Positions 19,591-30,404 of a stretch of 64,000 bases of DNA are shown here, one piece after another. The DNA is taken from NCBI GenBank assembly GCA_036245525.1, contig BTPG01000008.1, positions 31,781,823 to 31,845,822 of the forward strand, written 5' to 3'. The notes under the pieces were generated by a model. The model worked only from the letters and a program-made list of their open reading frames with translations. It made no database searches and was not told the DNA's origin. Positions within the stretch are counted from its first letter, which is position 1. The number at the start of each line of letters is the position of its first letter. Source of the DNA: Semisulcospira habei. Its lineage: Eukaryota > Mollusca > Gastropoda > Semisulcospiridae. Both the position numbers and the translations under genes were made by a program.

Positions 19591-20178
19591 TGCCCCCGAT
19601 TTTTGTTTAGAAGAATAAGTGGTGCAGGATGCGTTAAAAAAATGGCTCCATAGATCAGCCGATCATCGATCTTGCGGATAACATGATTAAGTGCGGGTAA
19701 ATATGGCGATAAAACATGCTTGAGCTGCCAAGTCAGCGAAATTTACTGCCGTTGGTCGAAAATAAAACAGCACATGGGCGACCATCGAGAATACTCAATT
19801 TCTTACACACCTCCTTTTCTTGCCGCCTTTGTGTGATACAGCCCTGATGTTTAAACGGCAAACGGATGCACAACATTGTCTTGTACAAAATCTCGTCAGC
19901 AAAAAGGTGCGGGCACACGCCACTTTGAAACTTGACCTACTTTAAACTCACGTGCAATGACGTCATTGTATGTACCGGCTGGGACTCTGGCGTCTTATAT
20001 TGCATAATTACGTCATCACGTTGGAACATTTGTCTGGCATCCAAAAGTATTGCCGCCACATTACAAAGTAAATTACGTCAACATCTTTGCCAAGACACGA
20101 TGGCTGCTTTGTTTTGGCTAGGCGTGTGCCTAAACCAGATCATATCGGATTACTGCAAAGAAATAGGTAAGAAATAGA
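19591..20178. other. No gene recognised
   Basis: Unique sequence; open frames on both strands lack domain similarity. Confidence 0.35.
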
Positions 20179-20323
20179 TTCTTGCATCGGTGTAGGTGAA
20201 CTGAGAATCTCACTCTCGTGGTCTCAAAACCTTATCCTACTCGCTTTCGCTCGTAGGATAAGGTTTTAAAACCACTTGAGTGAGATCCTCAGTATCATGT
20301 CACCTAAACACCGATGTAAGAGT
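20179..20323. repeat. Foldback J
   Basis: Long stem: CTTGCATCGGTGTAGGTGAA pairs with GTCACCTAAACACCGATGTA, and AAAACCTTATCCTACTCGC with GCTCGTAGGATAAGGTTTT around a TTTC loop. Only copy seen here. Confidence 0.78.
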
Positions 20324-20340
20324 CTTTGTATAATTTAAGC

Positions 20341-20450
20341 CCCTGACCGCGTCTGGTAATACCGAAAAGACGCTTGGTTACGTGTCTTTCCTGCTTGCTA
20401 CTGAAATACTAACAGTACGGCGGAAAAGAGGCGTAGTTATGTGGGTTTTT
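20341..20450. repeat. MITE-F-related fragment
   Basis: GAAAAGACGCTTGGTTACGT, TGCTACTGAAATACTAACAG and CGGCGGAAAAGAGGCGTAGT resemble F arms but in a disordered arrangement. Confidence 0.45.
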
Positions 20451-20632
20451 AAGTCCCCTCTATTTATAGAAGGAACTTTTTAGGACAGGTCGCGGTGAGG
20501 CGAATTTAATTGCTTGTCCATGATGTCAAAGGCGGTCAGGCCTAAACCTCTCACAATTGAAGTAACAAGATACAAATTAGGTCATGTCTAAATACGCTAA
20601 CCTCGCTGCTGAACGTACACTTGTAGCGAATG

Positions 20633-20785
<153 letters not shown>

Positions 20786-21042
20786 GTATGTAAACAAGAG
20801 AATCTCCGAAATTTCTGTACACACAAGCTTGAAACTTGAAAGCTTGAAACTTGGCGAAATACTTTCTTAAAGGGGTGGCTAAGAGAGCCTCCTAGCATAT
20901 TGTAACTGAATGTCTCATTTAAGCCATAAACAACCGTTTATAGGAAGTCGGTTGACCCAGATTAGAGTCCGTGTCATATTTACTTGAAATTTTGGATATA
21001 ACTAGTTTGGATAAAGACATTGGATGAGTTCGTTAGCCAGCT

Positions 21043-21160
21043 TGTCTTATTCTATACCTGCGTATTTCTCTGTGGGCTGGCGATTGGGTGCCTGATAGGC
21101 GGGGGCAGGGGATCTAACTGTTGTCTGTCCAGCGCTGTGATTCCCCTTGGTTTGAGTACT
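21043..21160 (+). repeat. 118-bp direct repeat, copy 1
   Basis: Apparently identical in sequence to 21418-21535, containing CTGTGGGCTGGCGATTGGGT. The shared peptide in the two copies comes from this duplication and has no recognised domain. Confidence 0.92.
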
Positions 21161-21417
21161 GACAATTCTGCCAGCGCTAGCCTCACCTATCTGGTTTGTG
21201 AGTATCATGTATAACTCGAGGCAAAATTTGTATCGTTACATTGTTGTGTAATGTTCTGTGCATCTACTGTGGGAAATCAGGGTATTTACCCGACCACATA
21301 TAGTAGCGCACCTTCATGTTTGTGTATGTATGTTTCTCCTGCCTACTTCCTAAGTTCCGGAGAAAGACATGGGTTATATAAGAGACCTGATCCATTCTTT
21401 TTAGGAATGGAAATGAT

Positions 21418-21535
21418 TGTCTTATTCTATACCTGCGTATTTCTCTGTGGGCTGGCGATTGGGTGCCTGATAGGCGGGGGCAGGGGATCTAACTGTTGTC
21501 TGTCCAGCGCTGTGATTCCCCTTGGTTTGAGTACT
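21418..21535 (+). repeat. 118-bp direct repeat, copy 2
   Basis: Second copy of the 21043 segment, 375 bp downstream; identity implies a recent duplication or conversion. Confidence 0.92.
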
Positions 21536-21537
21536 TG

Positions 21538-21722
21538 TATCCTTTCAACTTCAGTAGTAAACATTAATTCATTTCAGAAAATAATTAAAACAGTATATTA
21601 TAAAAAAAAAAACTTGACTTGAAAAAGTCAGACAGTGGCGGTGACGTAAAAGAGGCAACTCGGTCACCACGCAGACATTGACATAATACTCTAAATATGA
21701 CGTCATTCTCTCTATCGCGCGC

Positions 21723-21776
<54 letters not shown>

Positions 21777-21870
21777 GACATGTGCGCATCTCCAAGAGGC
21801 ATAGATCCTCATGTGCCCGGAGAGCGCATGAGGCTCTATGTCTCTTGGAGATGCTTGGGGCGCGCGCGCA
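21538..21870 (+). repeat. Duplicated block, unit 1
   Basis: Starts with TCCTTTCAACTTCAGTAGTA and passes through AGTCAGACAGTGGCGGTGAC, a (CT)n tract (21723-21772) and a hairpin to GCGCGCATGCGCGCAC. Corresponds to 22074-22362 with about 85% similarity by eye; unit 2 lacks the long (CT)n. Confidence 0.85.
21787..21853. mobile_element. MITE-A variant hairpin with CATCTCC/GGAGATG ends
   Basis: GCATCTCCAAGAGGCATAGA and TCTATGTCTCTTGGAGATGC pair. The centre is CATGTGCCCGGAGAGCGCATG, shorter than the family's. Flanked by microsatellites rather than TTAA ends. Confidence 0.8.
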
Positions 21871-21882
21871 TGCGCGCACTAT

Positions 21883-21883
21883 T

Positions 21884-21914
<31 letters not shown>

Positions 21915-21919
21915 TACGC

Positions 21920-21987
<68 letters not shown>
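21883..21987. repeat. (CA)n microsatellite
   Basis: CA repeats with early CGCA/TACG interruptions. Confidence 0.97.
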
Positions 21988-21989
<2 letters not shown>

Positions 21990-22073
21990 CGTCGAGCTTT
22001 CAGTGAGCATTCTCAGGTGACCCGATATTGCTAGTTTGGAGAAAGACATTGGATGAGTTTGTTAGCCAGCTTT

Positions 22074-22362
22074 GTACCCTTTCAACTTCGTCAGTAAAAA
22101 TTAATTCTTTTCAGAAAAAAAATGAAAACAGTAAAAAAAAACTTGACATCTTAAAGAAAGTCAGACAGTGGCGGTGTCGTAAAAGAAGCAAATTCGTCAC
22201 CACGCAGACGTACTCTAAATATGACGTAATTCTCTCTCGCTTGCTCGGTCTCTCTCACACATATGCGTGCATCTCCGGGAGGCATAGATCCTGATGTGCC
22301 CGGAGGACGCATGAACATCTATGCCTCTTGAGGATGTTTGCAGCGCGCGCATGCACGCACGC
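22074..22362 (+). repeat. Duplicated block, unit 2
   Basis: Copy of 21538-21870. Upstream, GTTTGGAGAAAGACATTGGA (22034) likewise repeats 21005-21040, so the whole 21.0-22.4 kb region is a partially scrambled tandem duplication. Confidence 0.85.
22270..22336. mobile_element. MITE-A variant hairpin, duplicate of 21787-21853
   Basis: CATCTCCGGGAGGCATAGAT and ATCTATGCCTCTTGAGGATG. Arms have drifted independently since the duplication (several mismatches). Confidence 0.75.
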
Positions 22363-22815
22363 ACACGCACACATATACACAAACATCGACGCGCTTTCAG
22401 AAGAGCATGCAGGTGTACTTAGTATATCATGTAGCTAGGTAAAGGCAACCTGCTTTCACACAAATTATAGCAAGACTGAAATTGTACCGTGAAATTCTAG
22501 TTTTGTCACCATTTTCCCAAGTCTTGAAGCGAAAGCGAAACTCATATCATGTTAAATATAAAATTACGTAAAAAACAACAACAAAAAAAGACGTCATGAC
22601 AAATTGACGTTTGACAAATCAATGACGCGTATGCACTCCGCGCGCCCCTTATAGAGTTCACTATGGCGCATTGGCAAATCTGCGAGGCTTTTTCAAATGG
22701 AGATATTTCAACATCAGAATCAAGTCAAAGACAAAAGGCAGAGACCCTTGACAGCGAAGACAGCTCTCATATAGAATGGACTTTGTGGGTTATGGTTCAT
22801 CCCATCTTGTTTTTC
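22363..22815. other. No gene recognised
   Basis: Unique sequence with A-runs near 22570-22590. Confidence 0.35.
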
Positions 22816-22817
22816 TT

Positions 22818-22853
22818 CCGCCGAGCGGTACTGCAGTAGCAGTCAAGGGGTTA
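22818..22853. mobile_element. MITE-F right half
   Basis: CCGCCGAGCGGTACTGCAGT, AGCAGTCAAGGGGTTAA: the right arm of F ending in TTAA, with no pairing left arm nearby. Confidence 0.65.
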
Positions 22854-22857
22854 ATAA

Positions 22858-23082
22858 AGCGATAGTGCCATTAGTTTCACAATTGCCTTTAAAACGGTTA
22901 AAAACTATGCTAATTCATCAAATTTTGGATGCGACAAATCGCCTGGGGTCCCGACTGTTCTCCTTGATATATCCGAAGTTTGTTAGTAATTTGCATAGAA
23001 ACACTATTGTCTGGACCTCTGAAAAAGTGTTGTCATATCCGATTTGTGGTATGTCCGCCCTTGTTATAAGCGAAGTCGACTG
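22858..23082. repeat. Repeat L
   Basis: TTGATATATCCGAAGTTTGT, GTTGTCATATCCGATTTGTG and CTTGTTATAAGCGAAGTCGA followed by CTGT. The right end resembles a transposon terminus. Confidence 0.5.
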
Positions 23083-23218
23083 TAATTCTTTTTCCTCATT
23101 CAGGACTTTGACGACGACAAATCAATAAAACGATGACGGGAAACAACTCCTTGATCTCAAAATAAACGTCTCATATCTGTTATCATTGTATGATTTTATC
23201 CTTCATCATGCTCGGTGC

Positions 23219-23365
23219 ATTATTTATTTATTTTTTATTTACTTATCTTTTTATATTATTATTATTATTATTATATATTCTTTTTTCAATTTATTTATTT
23301 ATTTATTTATTTTATTTTATTTTATTATTTATTTATATATTTACTTTTTTACATTTTTTTTTGTG
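23219..23365. repeat. (TTTA)n / (ATT)n AT-rich tract
   Basis: TTTA and ATT repeats followed by a G-rich run at 23364-23397. Confidence 0.92.
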
Positions 23366-23451
23366 GGGGTTGGGGTGGGGGTTAGGGGGAGGGGCGTGTC
23401 AAAATCTGACGACAAACTGTAGACGGAAAACTAAACCCCTTCGCCCCAACC

Positions 23452-23523
23452 CACACTGGTTGTCTCCTTCGATTTGCTGCCACTGATAAGCCGCGGCAGC
23501 GAATCGATGGAGACAACCAGTGT
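23452..23523. repeat. Foldback C, copy 1
   Basis: CACTGGTTGTCTCCTTCGAT pairs with ATCGATGGAGACAACCAGTG; inner GCTGCC / GGCAGC stem. A second copy is at 63254-63343. Confidence 0.78.
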
Positions 23524-23850
23524 CCCCTCACCCAGAGTCCCTGCAACTAAACGATCAAACGCATCAGGGTGAAGATCTTTGTAATACTTTCGTTTCTGCA
23601 CTCATGCGAACTGATGTCATGCCAGTGTTTACTGCCCAGGATCTACTGATACCAGAGTCCACGGCCATCCAGTCTGATTTGCCGTTACTAAATGGTCCAT
23701 CAGGCGCGGACCTCTCACGTATTGATGGGTTGGGTTAGTCTGTCTGAACATCACTAAAACTTCCATCAGAGCACGGAAGGTCAGACAGCGTAAAGCACGT
23801 GGTAGAGACCTACACTGCGGAAAGCCCCCCAAAGCAAAACGCCCCAACCT

Positions 23851-23917
23851 GCAAGCGGCATAGATTCTCATGAGCCCCCGCAATGTGCGCGGACTCATGA
23901 GAATCTATGTCTCTTGC
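23851..23917. mobile_element. MITE-A hairpin
   Basis: Both arms carry the ATTCT/AGAAT variant (CATAGATTCTCATGAG and CTCATGAGAATCTATG). The centre CCCCCGCAATGTGCGCGG is imperfect. Confidence 0.84.
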
Positions 23918-24030
23918 TGAATCGAGTTACCTCCATGTTTTTCCTGAATGAATCGTATGCTCGGTTACCCAACGTAGAGCGTGAAGGAGAGCCTTTTCGT
24001 GGCACAGGCAAAAGACAGGGAATGGTTTTT

Positions 24031-24135
24031 GAGATTCAAGATTCAAGATTCAAGATTCAAAGATTCAAAAACTTTATTGTCCAGATAAAAAGATTTTATA
24101 TGGAAATTTTCCTTTGCAGCACTGGTGTAGGATAA
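24031..24135 (-). repeat. LINE 3' end with (AATCTTG)n-type tail
   Basis: GATTCAAGATTCAAGATTCA followed by AAACTTTATTGTCCAGATAA: read on the minus strand, a 3' terminus ending in reiterated TCTTGAATC. The same end, plus strand, is at 47260-47412. No coding part remains. Confidence 0.6.
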
Positions 24136-24257
24136 TTGAATAAAACAAGGAATCAAGTGACATAAATAATGATAATAATAATACGTATGCAACAAAAATA
24201 CAAACATCACAATATCAAACATACACACACACCCTATCAGCATACACACACGCTAAA

Positions 24258-24302
24258 AGAAGTGTGTGGGTGTGTGTGTGTGTGTGTGGGGGGGGGGGGG
24301 GA
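24258..24302. repeat. (TG)n plus G-run
   Basis: GTGTGTG repeats ending in an uninterrupted run of about 13 G. Confidence 0.9.
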
Positions 24303-24400
24303 TTAAAACAAGGGGAGGAAATGGTATGGTAGTGGAAATGCGTCGATCGAGTCCTGGAAATGAAAATGTATATAAGATGTGTTGACCTTATTGACAGTCG

Positions 24401-25330
24401 GTTTCTTAGGGCGAAAACGTTATTAGAGGAAATGGGGGTGGGTTTTTTCAAGAGTAAACGTTATCAGACGATATGAGAGTTGGGTATTCAAGAGTAAACG
24501 TTATTAGAGGTAATGAGCGTGGGGTTTTCAAGGAGGAAAAGTTATTAGAGGAAATGAGAGAGAGGTTTTCAAGGCTAAGCGTTATTAGAGAAATGAGAGA
24601 GGGGCTTTCAAGGCTAAATGTTATTAGAGAATTGAGAGAGGGGTTTTCAAGGCTAAACGTTATTAGAGGAAATAATCGTGGGGTTTTCAAGGGTAAACGT
24701 TAATAGAAGAAATAAGACTTAGGTTTTCAAGGCAAACGTTAATAGAGAAATGAGAGCGAGGTTTTCAAGTGTAAACGTTATTAAAGAAATGAGATCGAGA
24801 GCGGGGTTTTCAAGTGTAAACGTTATTCTAGGAAATGAGAGTGGGATTTCCAAGGGCGAACGTAATCAGAGGAAACGAGACGACAGTGGGGCTTTCAAGA
24901 GCAAACGTTATTAGAGGAAATAAGCGTGGGATTTCCAAGGGTAAAGCTTAATAGAGGACATAAGAGTGGGGTTTTCAAGGCAAACGTTATTATTATTATT
25001 ATTTTAAGTGTAAACGTTATTAGATGAAATGAGAGTGGGTTTTCAAATGGGAACGTTATTCTATAAAATGAAAACGGGCTTTTTAAGGGTAAACGTTAAT
25101 AGAGAAATGAGAGCGGGGGGTTTTCCATGGTAATTAGAGTGAATGAGCGTCTGAGTTTTAAGTTCCAACGTAATTTGAGGAAATGAGAGTGTGTGTTTAA
25201 GTGTAAACGCTAGTCTATGAAATGAGAGTGGGGTTTTCAAGGGCTAACGTTATTAGAGGGAATGGCAAGGGGTTTTCAGGTCGAAAACACTATAAGAGTA
25301 AATGGCGGTGGGATGCTAAAATCTATTCGA
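24401..25330. repeat. Minisatellite with ~40-bp unit
   Basis: About 23 diverged tandem units. Each contains GTTTTCAAG, GTAAACGTTATTAGAGGAAA and TGAGAGTGGG segments, with unit lengths from about 36 to 48 bp. Frames across it give repetitive peptides, but stop codons and length changes argue against coding. Confidence 0.93.
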
Positions 25331-25425
25331 GGGGATGAGACCGGATTTAGGGCGAGCACCCTCATTCCCTCTCATAACACGTTTCCAAGGTACGGTTTAA
25401 CGCCAGGTGCGTGTATTTCCGAGTT

Positions 25426-25641
25426 TTAACTCATTCTGCCCGCGACACACCACAGCAATATCTGGCTCGACCATGATAGTTCAAGCGTGGTGGCAGAATA
25501 GCTTGGCGCCTATAGGCGCCAAGTTATTCTGCCATCACCCTTGAACTATCATGGTCGATCTGTCTCCTCAATTGTAATGCAGTCCTTAGAGGATAACTAA
25601 AAAAAATATGGGTATTTCGTACCTCGGGCGCAATTAGTTAA
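25426..25641. mobile_element. MITE-B (GAATAGC subfamily) with TTAA ends
   Basis: TTAACTCATTCTGCCCGCGA to CCTCGGGCGCAATTAGTTAA. Core GTGGTGGCAGAATAGCTTGG; GTCCTTAGAGGATAACT flank at the right. Confidence 0.83.
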
Positions 25642-25937
25642 TTACGCTCTTCGCGTCATCGAAAAAAAAAAATACATTAGAGGACAACCGTAATTTTGGG
25701 ACATTGGCCATCATTCATGCTATAAAATAAATCCATATCTGAGACACATTAGACAGACAAATTATGATTAGCAGTGTTTTAGACAATCAAAATTTATCTG
25801 TACTCATTCGAATTTTTCATTTACCAATCTGCGTTTTCATTTACGGCGTACAAAATCAAAAACCTGCTTGCTTGGAGACACCCCCATTTCTATTTCAACA
25901 AATTCCACCAAGTTTGCCACCCCCAGCAGTAAAACAT

Positions 25938-26020
25938 CTTTCGAAGGCCGCAGTGGGTCCGCGCACATCCGTGCGCATGCCCACTAAAACAGTCGGGGGC
26001 CCGAGGACCTTTTCTTACTG
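25938..26020. repeat. Foldback G, partial
   Basis: GGCCGCAGTGGGTCCGCGCA and GTCGGGGGCCCGAGGACCTT belong to G; the left outer arm is missing. Confidence 0.55.
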
Positions 26021-26212
26021 GAATTTGACCTCAGACTCATGAGGACAGAGCTCCCGTTTGTCTTTGACCAAATGGATGCTTCCTTCGCCCAATCTATCAG
26101 TGCATCGCGCAGCAATTGCATTGCAGTGCGGGCGCACACGGGAGAAGATAAGCGTGACTTGAACACCCGAAAATCTCCTCTCCTTGAGAATACAGAGGGC
26201 AGGTGAGACAAC

Positions 26213-26278
26213 ACAAGAGGCGTAGATCCTCATGAGCCCCCGCTTTAGCGGGGGCTCATGAGGATCTATGCCTCTTGC
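26213..26278. mobile_element. MITE-A hairpin, near-perfect
   Basis: TGAGCCCCCGCTTTAGCGGG centre and full outer arms with only one G-A type mismatch (GGCGTAGATCC against GGATCTATGCC). Confidence 0.87.
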
Positions 26279-26505
26279 AGATCGCTGTTGAGGAGTGATG
26301 AGAGAGATAGACAGCATACAAATGACTGTGGGATATTGCGTCCATTAAATGCTGGGGTTTGGGGACAACTGGCTTACTGGGGGTCTCAGTAGTGCAATTT
26401 TTCTCGCCCTGGAGTGATGGGGACTGTCCAAGCTTGCGGGATGACCTTTAGATGATAGGCACATTCTAGAAGGTTCAGGGTTTTGTCAACTCAGTATCAA
26501 CTCTC

Positions 26506-26555
26506 TTAATCCTTTGGCTGTCGGTAGCGTTTTTTGTCGAGATGATTCCTGCAGT
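26506..26555. mobile_element. MITE-E left half
   Basis: TTAATCCTTTGGCTGTCGGT, AGCGTTTTTTGTCGAGATGA, TTCCTGCAG, as in 28767-28854, but the right arm is absent. Confidence 0.65.
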
Positions 26556-26864
26556 AATGTGGTCAAGAGATTTTATTTTCTGCATGACGTTTGTAGTTTT
26601 ACTTCCACATTTTTATGTTGGGTTTAAGAGTCTCTGCATCCGTGAAGTCCAAAATAGCAGACCGGCACACATGTACATGCCGTTTTTACTGATATACAGT
26701 ACTATGAAATTTACGTCTTTCTTTGGCGCTGCTGATGCTGATTTTGTTGGCGGTTATCAAATGTATACCGGGTAACGGGAATTGCTGTAGGATTGTTTTC
26801 CCAGCTTGAACCCGTAATATTCACAGTTCATTCGTATGTCCCGCAAAGCTTATCTGACGCATCA

Positions 26865-26964
26865 ATACACACACGCGCAAGTACGCACGCACATCACTCA
26901 CGCATGCACGCCGTCACGCACGCGCGCGCACACACACAAACACACACACACACACACGTACGCA

Positions 26965-26996
<32 letters not shown>

Positions 26997-27110
26997 GCAC
27001 ACAACCACACACACACACACACACACGCACGCATACACAGACACAACGCACATACACATACACACAAACGCACACACACACACAACAACAACAGACATAC
27101 ACACACATAC
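26865..27110. repeat. (CA)n microsatellite, heavily interrupted
   Basis: CA/CG/TA repeats; GCACGCACGC and CACACAAC variants. Confidence 0.95.
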
Positions 27111-27197
27111 GTAGGCCTATGTACACTTCCTTTTGACTTTCCAAGTGCAATCGAACTTGTCTCATTCCCTAATCTACAATCTTGCGCAGGGACCAAG

Positions 27198-27227
27198 GTG
27201 GGGGGGGGGGGGTAGGGGGGGGGGGGT
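27198..27227. repeat. G-run tract
   Basis: Two long G-runs separated by TA, on the + strand. Confidence 0.85.
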
Positions 27228-27408
27228 CTCTATTCTAATATCCTGGGTTTTAGTGCATCAGGCGGCTCCCCAAACTGAATCTGTGAAAATTCCTCCATTA
27301 TCCATAATTACAGCACACAAAGAACACTTTCTTCCGCTGGATTTGCTCCTCGCATTCATTTCTCGCATTCGACGACGTGAGATTCGCTTGTTGTAATTCG
27401 TCCGAAGA

Positions 27409-27625
27409 TTAACCCATTCACTGAGGGGGAAAAATGCGAACACGATTCAACTGCAAGAGGCAAAGAACCTCATGAGCACCCGCATTCCCGGGGGCTCATT
27501 AGGTTCTTTGCCTCTTGCTGACCATATTCCTATCGGTGTCATTTTGACAGATGCGATTATACGATGCAAAATTTGCAGCACTTTTATTGACACAAGTTCG
27601 CGTTCACTGACAGCGAAAGAGTTAA
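27409..27625. mobile_element. MITE-A, full length, with matched arm substitutions
   Basis: TTAACCCATTCACTGAGG to CACTGACAGCGAAAGAGTTAA. The core at 27453-27518 has CAAAGAACCTCATGAG in one arm and CTCATTAGGTTCTTTG in the other, so the same two changes from CATAGATCCT are present in both. Confidence 0.9.
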
Positions 27626-27700
27626 CGCTTGCAGAAAATTGAGGATCAGCGGAATTCTTTTAAGCTGTTTTAAGCACTGACAGCCTCAGTTCACCCGTCT

Positions 27701-27767
27701 GCTCGAGGCACAGATGCTCATGAGCCCCAGCAGAGGCGGGGACTCATGACGGATCTATGCCGCGTGA
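27701..27767. mobile_element. MITE-A hairpin, diverged
   Basis: GCTCGAGGCACAGATGCTCA and CTCATGACGGATCTATGCCG, with CCCCAGCAGAGGCGGGG at the turn. Confidence 0.7.
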
Positions 27768-27884
27768 CAGTCTCATTGACAGCTGTACATCAGTGGATGA
27801 GGTGGTATGACGGTCAGGTTGCGAAAGGACGCACACGGAAGAAATGCATTGAAAAACAGGATGGACGTCGTGGTACCCAAACCC

Positions 27885-27990
27885 AGAAAGCAAAGGTCCT
27901 CGGGCCGACGTTGGCCGCAATGGGCCCGCGCAAAGACCGTGCGCGGACCCGCTGCGGCCGATATCGGCCCGATGGTCTTTTCCTCATTGG
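27885..27990. repeat. Foldback G, good copy
   Basis: Outer AGAAAGCAAAGGTCCTCGGG pairs with CCGATGGTCTTTTCCTCATT; inner GGGCCCGCGCAAAGACCGTG-CGCGGACCC stem. ACCCAGAAAGCAAA and ACCCAGAGAGCAAA lie at the two outer edges in direct orientation. Confidence 0.72.
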
Positions 27991-28054
27991 GAACCCAGAG
28001 AGCAAAAGATGCTCATGCTGACGTCTTGAATATTAACAAGTTTGTTTTTCTTAA

Positions 28055-28105
28055 AGGCGAGATTTTCGTTGTATTGCTACGACAATCTCGCTTTTCACAC
28101 AAAAT
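28055..28105. repeat. Small foldback
   Basis: AGGCGAGATTTTCGTTGTAT pairs with CTACGACAATCTCGCTTTTC. A similar arrangement recurs at 45251-45320. Confidence 0.5.
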
Positions 28106-28520
28106 GGACCGAAATGCCCGTATAATTGCTGTCGTGCTCGCAAGAGATACACCAAGCTGCTAAAATATCCCCCCCCCCCCTTTTTTTCTTTTTTTGCTGA
28201 ATTAAAAACGTGCTGGACAAAAAGGTGTTACATCTCCACATTCAAAATGTTACACCCCGTAGGAGCATAATAATTTATTGCAGTGGTGCTGCACTGCACT
28301 GCACTGCACAGCATGGAATTACAGGCGTATTTTCGGCATGTTTTCAATTTGCATGCGCAGGAAATAACAGTCTGGAAACCGAACGTCGAAATCCAGGGCA
28401 ATCGACCTACATTCCGTTGTGAATTTCGTACGTTTTTGATGTGTTGGGGTTACGGGAGGGCAGGGGGGGGGGGGAGGGAAGGGGAATTAATTTCGGAATT
28501 AATCAGGGCCATTAGACGCA

Positions 28521-28733
28521 TTAACCCGTTTCATTCTGATGCACCCATTGCTTGAAATAAATTTGACCATGATAGTTTAAGGGTGGTGCCAGAATAGGTT
28601 GGCGCCTCAGGCGCCAACCTATTCTGGCACCACACTTGAAATAAAATGGTTGATCTACCTCCTAATCTGTCATGTTGCCTTCATAAATAATAAGCACATT
28701 TTACAAATTCAGCCTCAGGATGTAATGGGTTAA
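28521..28733. mobile_element. MITE-B with a compensated arm change
   Basis: TTAACCCGTTTCATTCTG to GCCTCAGGATGTAATGGGTTAA-type end. The arms read AATAGGTTGGCGCC and GGCGCCAACCTATT: the C-to-G change relative to GCTTGG is mirrored in the other arm. Confidence 0.88.
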
Positions 28734-28766
28734 GTTAGAGAACGTAAGTCAATATCCTGCCACACA

Positions 28767-28854
28767 TAACCCTTTGTTTGTCGGTAGCGGTTTTTGTCGC
28801 GATGATTCCTGCAGGAATTATCGTGACAAAAACCGCTGCCAACAGACAAAAGGG
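28767..28854. mobile_element. MITE-E, hairpin complete
   Basis: TAACCCTTTGTTTGTCGGTA, AGCGGTTTTTGTCGCGATGA and a TTCCTGCAGGAA turn, mirrored by TTATCGTGACAAAAACCGCT and AACAGACAAAAGGGT. The terminal CCCTTTG/CAAAAGGG resembles the TTAACCC ends of A and B. Confidence 0.8.
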
Positions 28855-28942
28855 TCGACATTCTTATTCGGTGGATATAAATTGTTGTTCTAAAAGGCAC
28901 AATAAGCCCGCTTCATTAAGTCCTTGGCATTTGTCTTCTACA

Positions 28943-29035
28943 GACGAGCAAAATAAATGCTATATTTTTTGGAATCATCCGAAACACTTTAGTGTTTCCA
29001 ATGATTCCAACAATATTACATTTCTATTGCTCGTC
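28943..29035. repeat. Foldback D, copy 1
   Basis: GACGAGCAAAATAAATGCTA ... TTGGAATCATCCGAAACACT, mirrored by AGTGTTTCCAATGATTCC and TTCTATTGCTCGTC. Same family at 57144-57236, and a half at 35157-35208. Confidence 0.82.
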
Positions 29036-29325
29036 AGTCTATTTGAATTCGTAAAAGAATGCAAATTCGTGTCTTTCCGAGACTGACAGCACATACGTCA
29101 CGTGACCTAATGTCGCTTTAGCACAAAATAAATTTATACCAAGCACCTAAAAAAAGAATGACCAGACTGAATGCAGCAGACCTAGTTCTCATTTCCATAA
29201 ATGCATAACTAGACCTGTCACTCACAATTAGTCCCAGAGAGATTTTGGACTGACGCACCTGACACGGACCCCATCTTTTTTTCTGTGTGTTTCTTGTTAA
29301 CGCATTGTACCACGAGGTCGACATG

Positions 29326-29508
29326 TTAACCTTGGGAATTTTCCTCCGACGATTACATTACTATTCCGGAAGACAGATCGACCATGATAGTTCAAGGGTG
29401 GTGCCAGAATGGCTTGGCGCCTTCAGACGCTAAGCCATTCTCGCACCACGATTGAACTATCGTGGTCGATTGAAATATGTATGTCGTGTCAGGGCTGATG
29501 GATTTCAT
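29326..29508. mobile_element. MITE-B with a compensated arm change
   Basis: TTAACCTTGGGAATTTTCC start; the right end GTCAGGGCTGATGGATTTC has lost TTAA. Arms CCAGAATGGCTTGGCGCC and GCTAAGCCATTCTCG share the A-to-G/T-to-C pair ATGGC/GCCAT. Confidence 0.8.
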
Positions 29509-29732
29509 ATGATACAAGTTTGCATCACAAAAGAACTTGGACGGGCAGGGTGAAGAAATTCTGATCGCTACCGCCTGACCCACTTCCCCATTTTTCAGGG
29601 GACATTACTCGCATTCAATGCGTGAAAATTCTGATAAGAGTTAATTCCACATCCTGTCGTCGAGCGCGCAGGTCACGTGTTCTATAATGGACGTCTGGAC
29701 AGTACCTTAGTAAATTTCTTTTCAGTCCATCT

Positions 29733-29797
29733 GCAAGAGGCATAGATTCTCATGAGTCCCTGCAGCTGCAGGGGGGAATGAGAACATATGCCACTTG
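29733..29797. mobile_element. MITE-A hairpin, diverged right arm
   Basis: GCAAGAGGCATAGATTCTCA left arm; GGGAATGAGAACATATGCCA right arm. CCCTGCAGCTGCAGGG centre. Confidence 0.75.
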
Positions 29798-29799
29798 TC

Positions 29800-30300
29800 A
29801 GCTAAAATTTGGTGGTGATTACATTTTGGCATATGAAACGCAGACTGGAAGCACAAATGGAGACAGCTTGCCAGCTTCGAGAATTTTTTTTTTTTCTGAC
29901 AAAAGGTCCACTTGAGTTTGACGCTTTTATGAAGTCTCTTGCCCAGCAATTCACCAATGAAATCAGACATAGAGAACACCAGCCTTTTTTCTTGTTCAAT
30001 AATAGGTGACACTACGTAAGTTTATGAATAAGGTGGGACCGGACGAAAAAGAAATTGACTTTCTTTCATGTTTATTACTACACCACTTATCGTAAAACTC
30101 CTTCATGAAAAGCATTGCTGTAATTTGGCCAAACACCATTTGCTCCATCTCTTAATATATTGCTTCACCATTCTGCAAAAGCTCAAACTCGGCTGACTGC
30201 TTTATACCAATAACATGTTTCATGACTATCATCAAACCTCAAAACATTACGCGACAAACACTCTTAAGTGCATTTTGGATTATACAGTGGGCAAAAGGCC
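29800..30300. other. No gene recognised
   Basis: Unique sequence with a T-run at 29886-29896 and A/T-rich composition. Confidence 0.35.
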
Positions 30301-30307
30301 ATCTTTG

Positions 30308-30404
30308 GGTGCGCACCTCAGACGCCAAGCTATTCTGGCACCACCCTTGAACTCTCATGGTCGAACCATATCTGGCTGTGGTGTGTCGAGATTTAATGAG
30401 TTAA
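30308..30404. mobile_element. MITE-B right half
   Basis: CCTCAGACGCCAAGCTATTC, TGGCACCACCCTTGAACTCT, then AGATTTAATGAGTTAA. The left arm has been replaced by unrelated sequence. Confidence 0.7.

Noticed and set aside
23186..23486. Hydrophobic frames suggesting a small membrane protein
   Set aside because: They come from TTTA/ATT repeats, which encode Leu/Ile/Phe/Tyr by composition.
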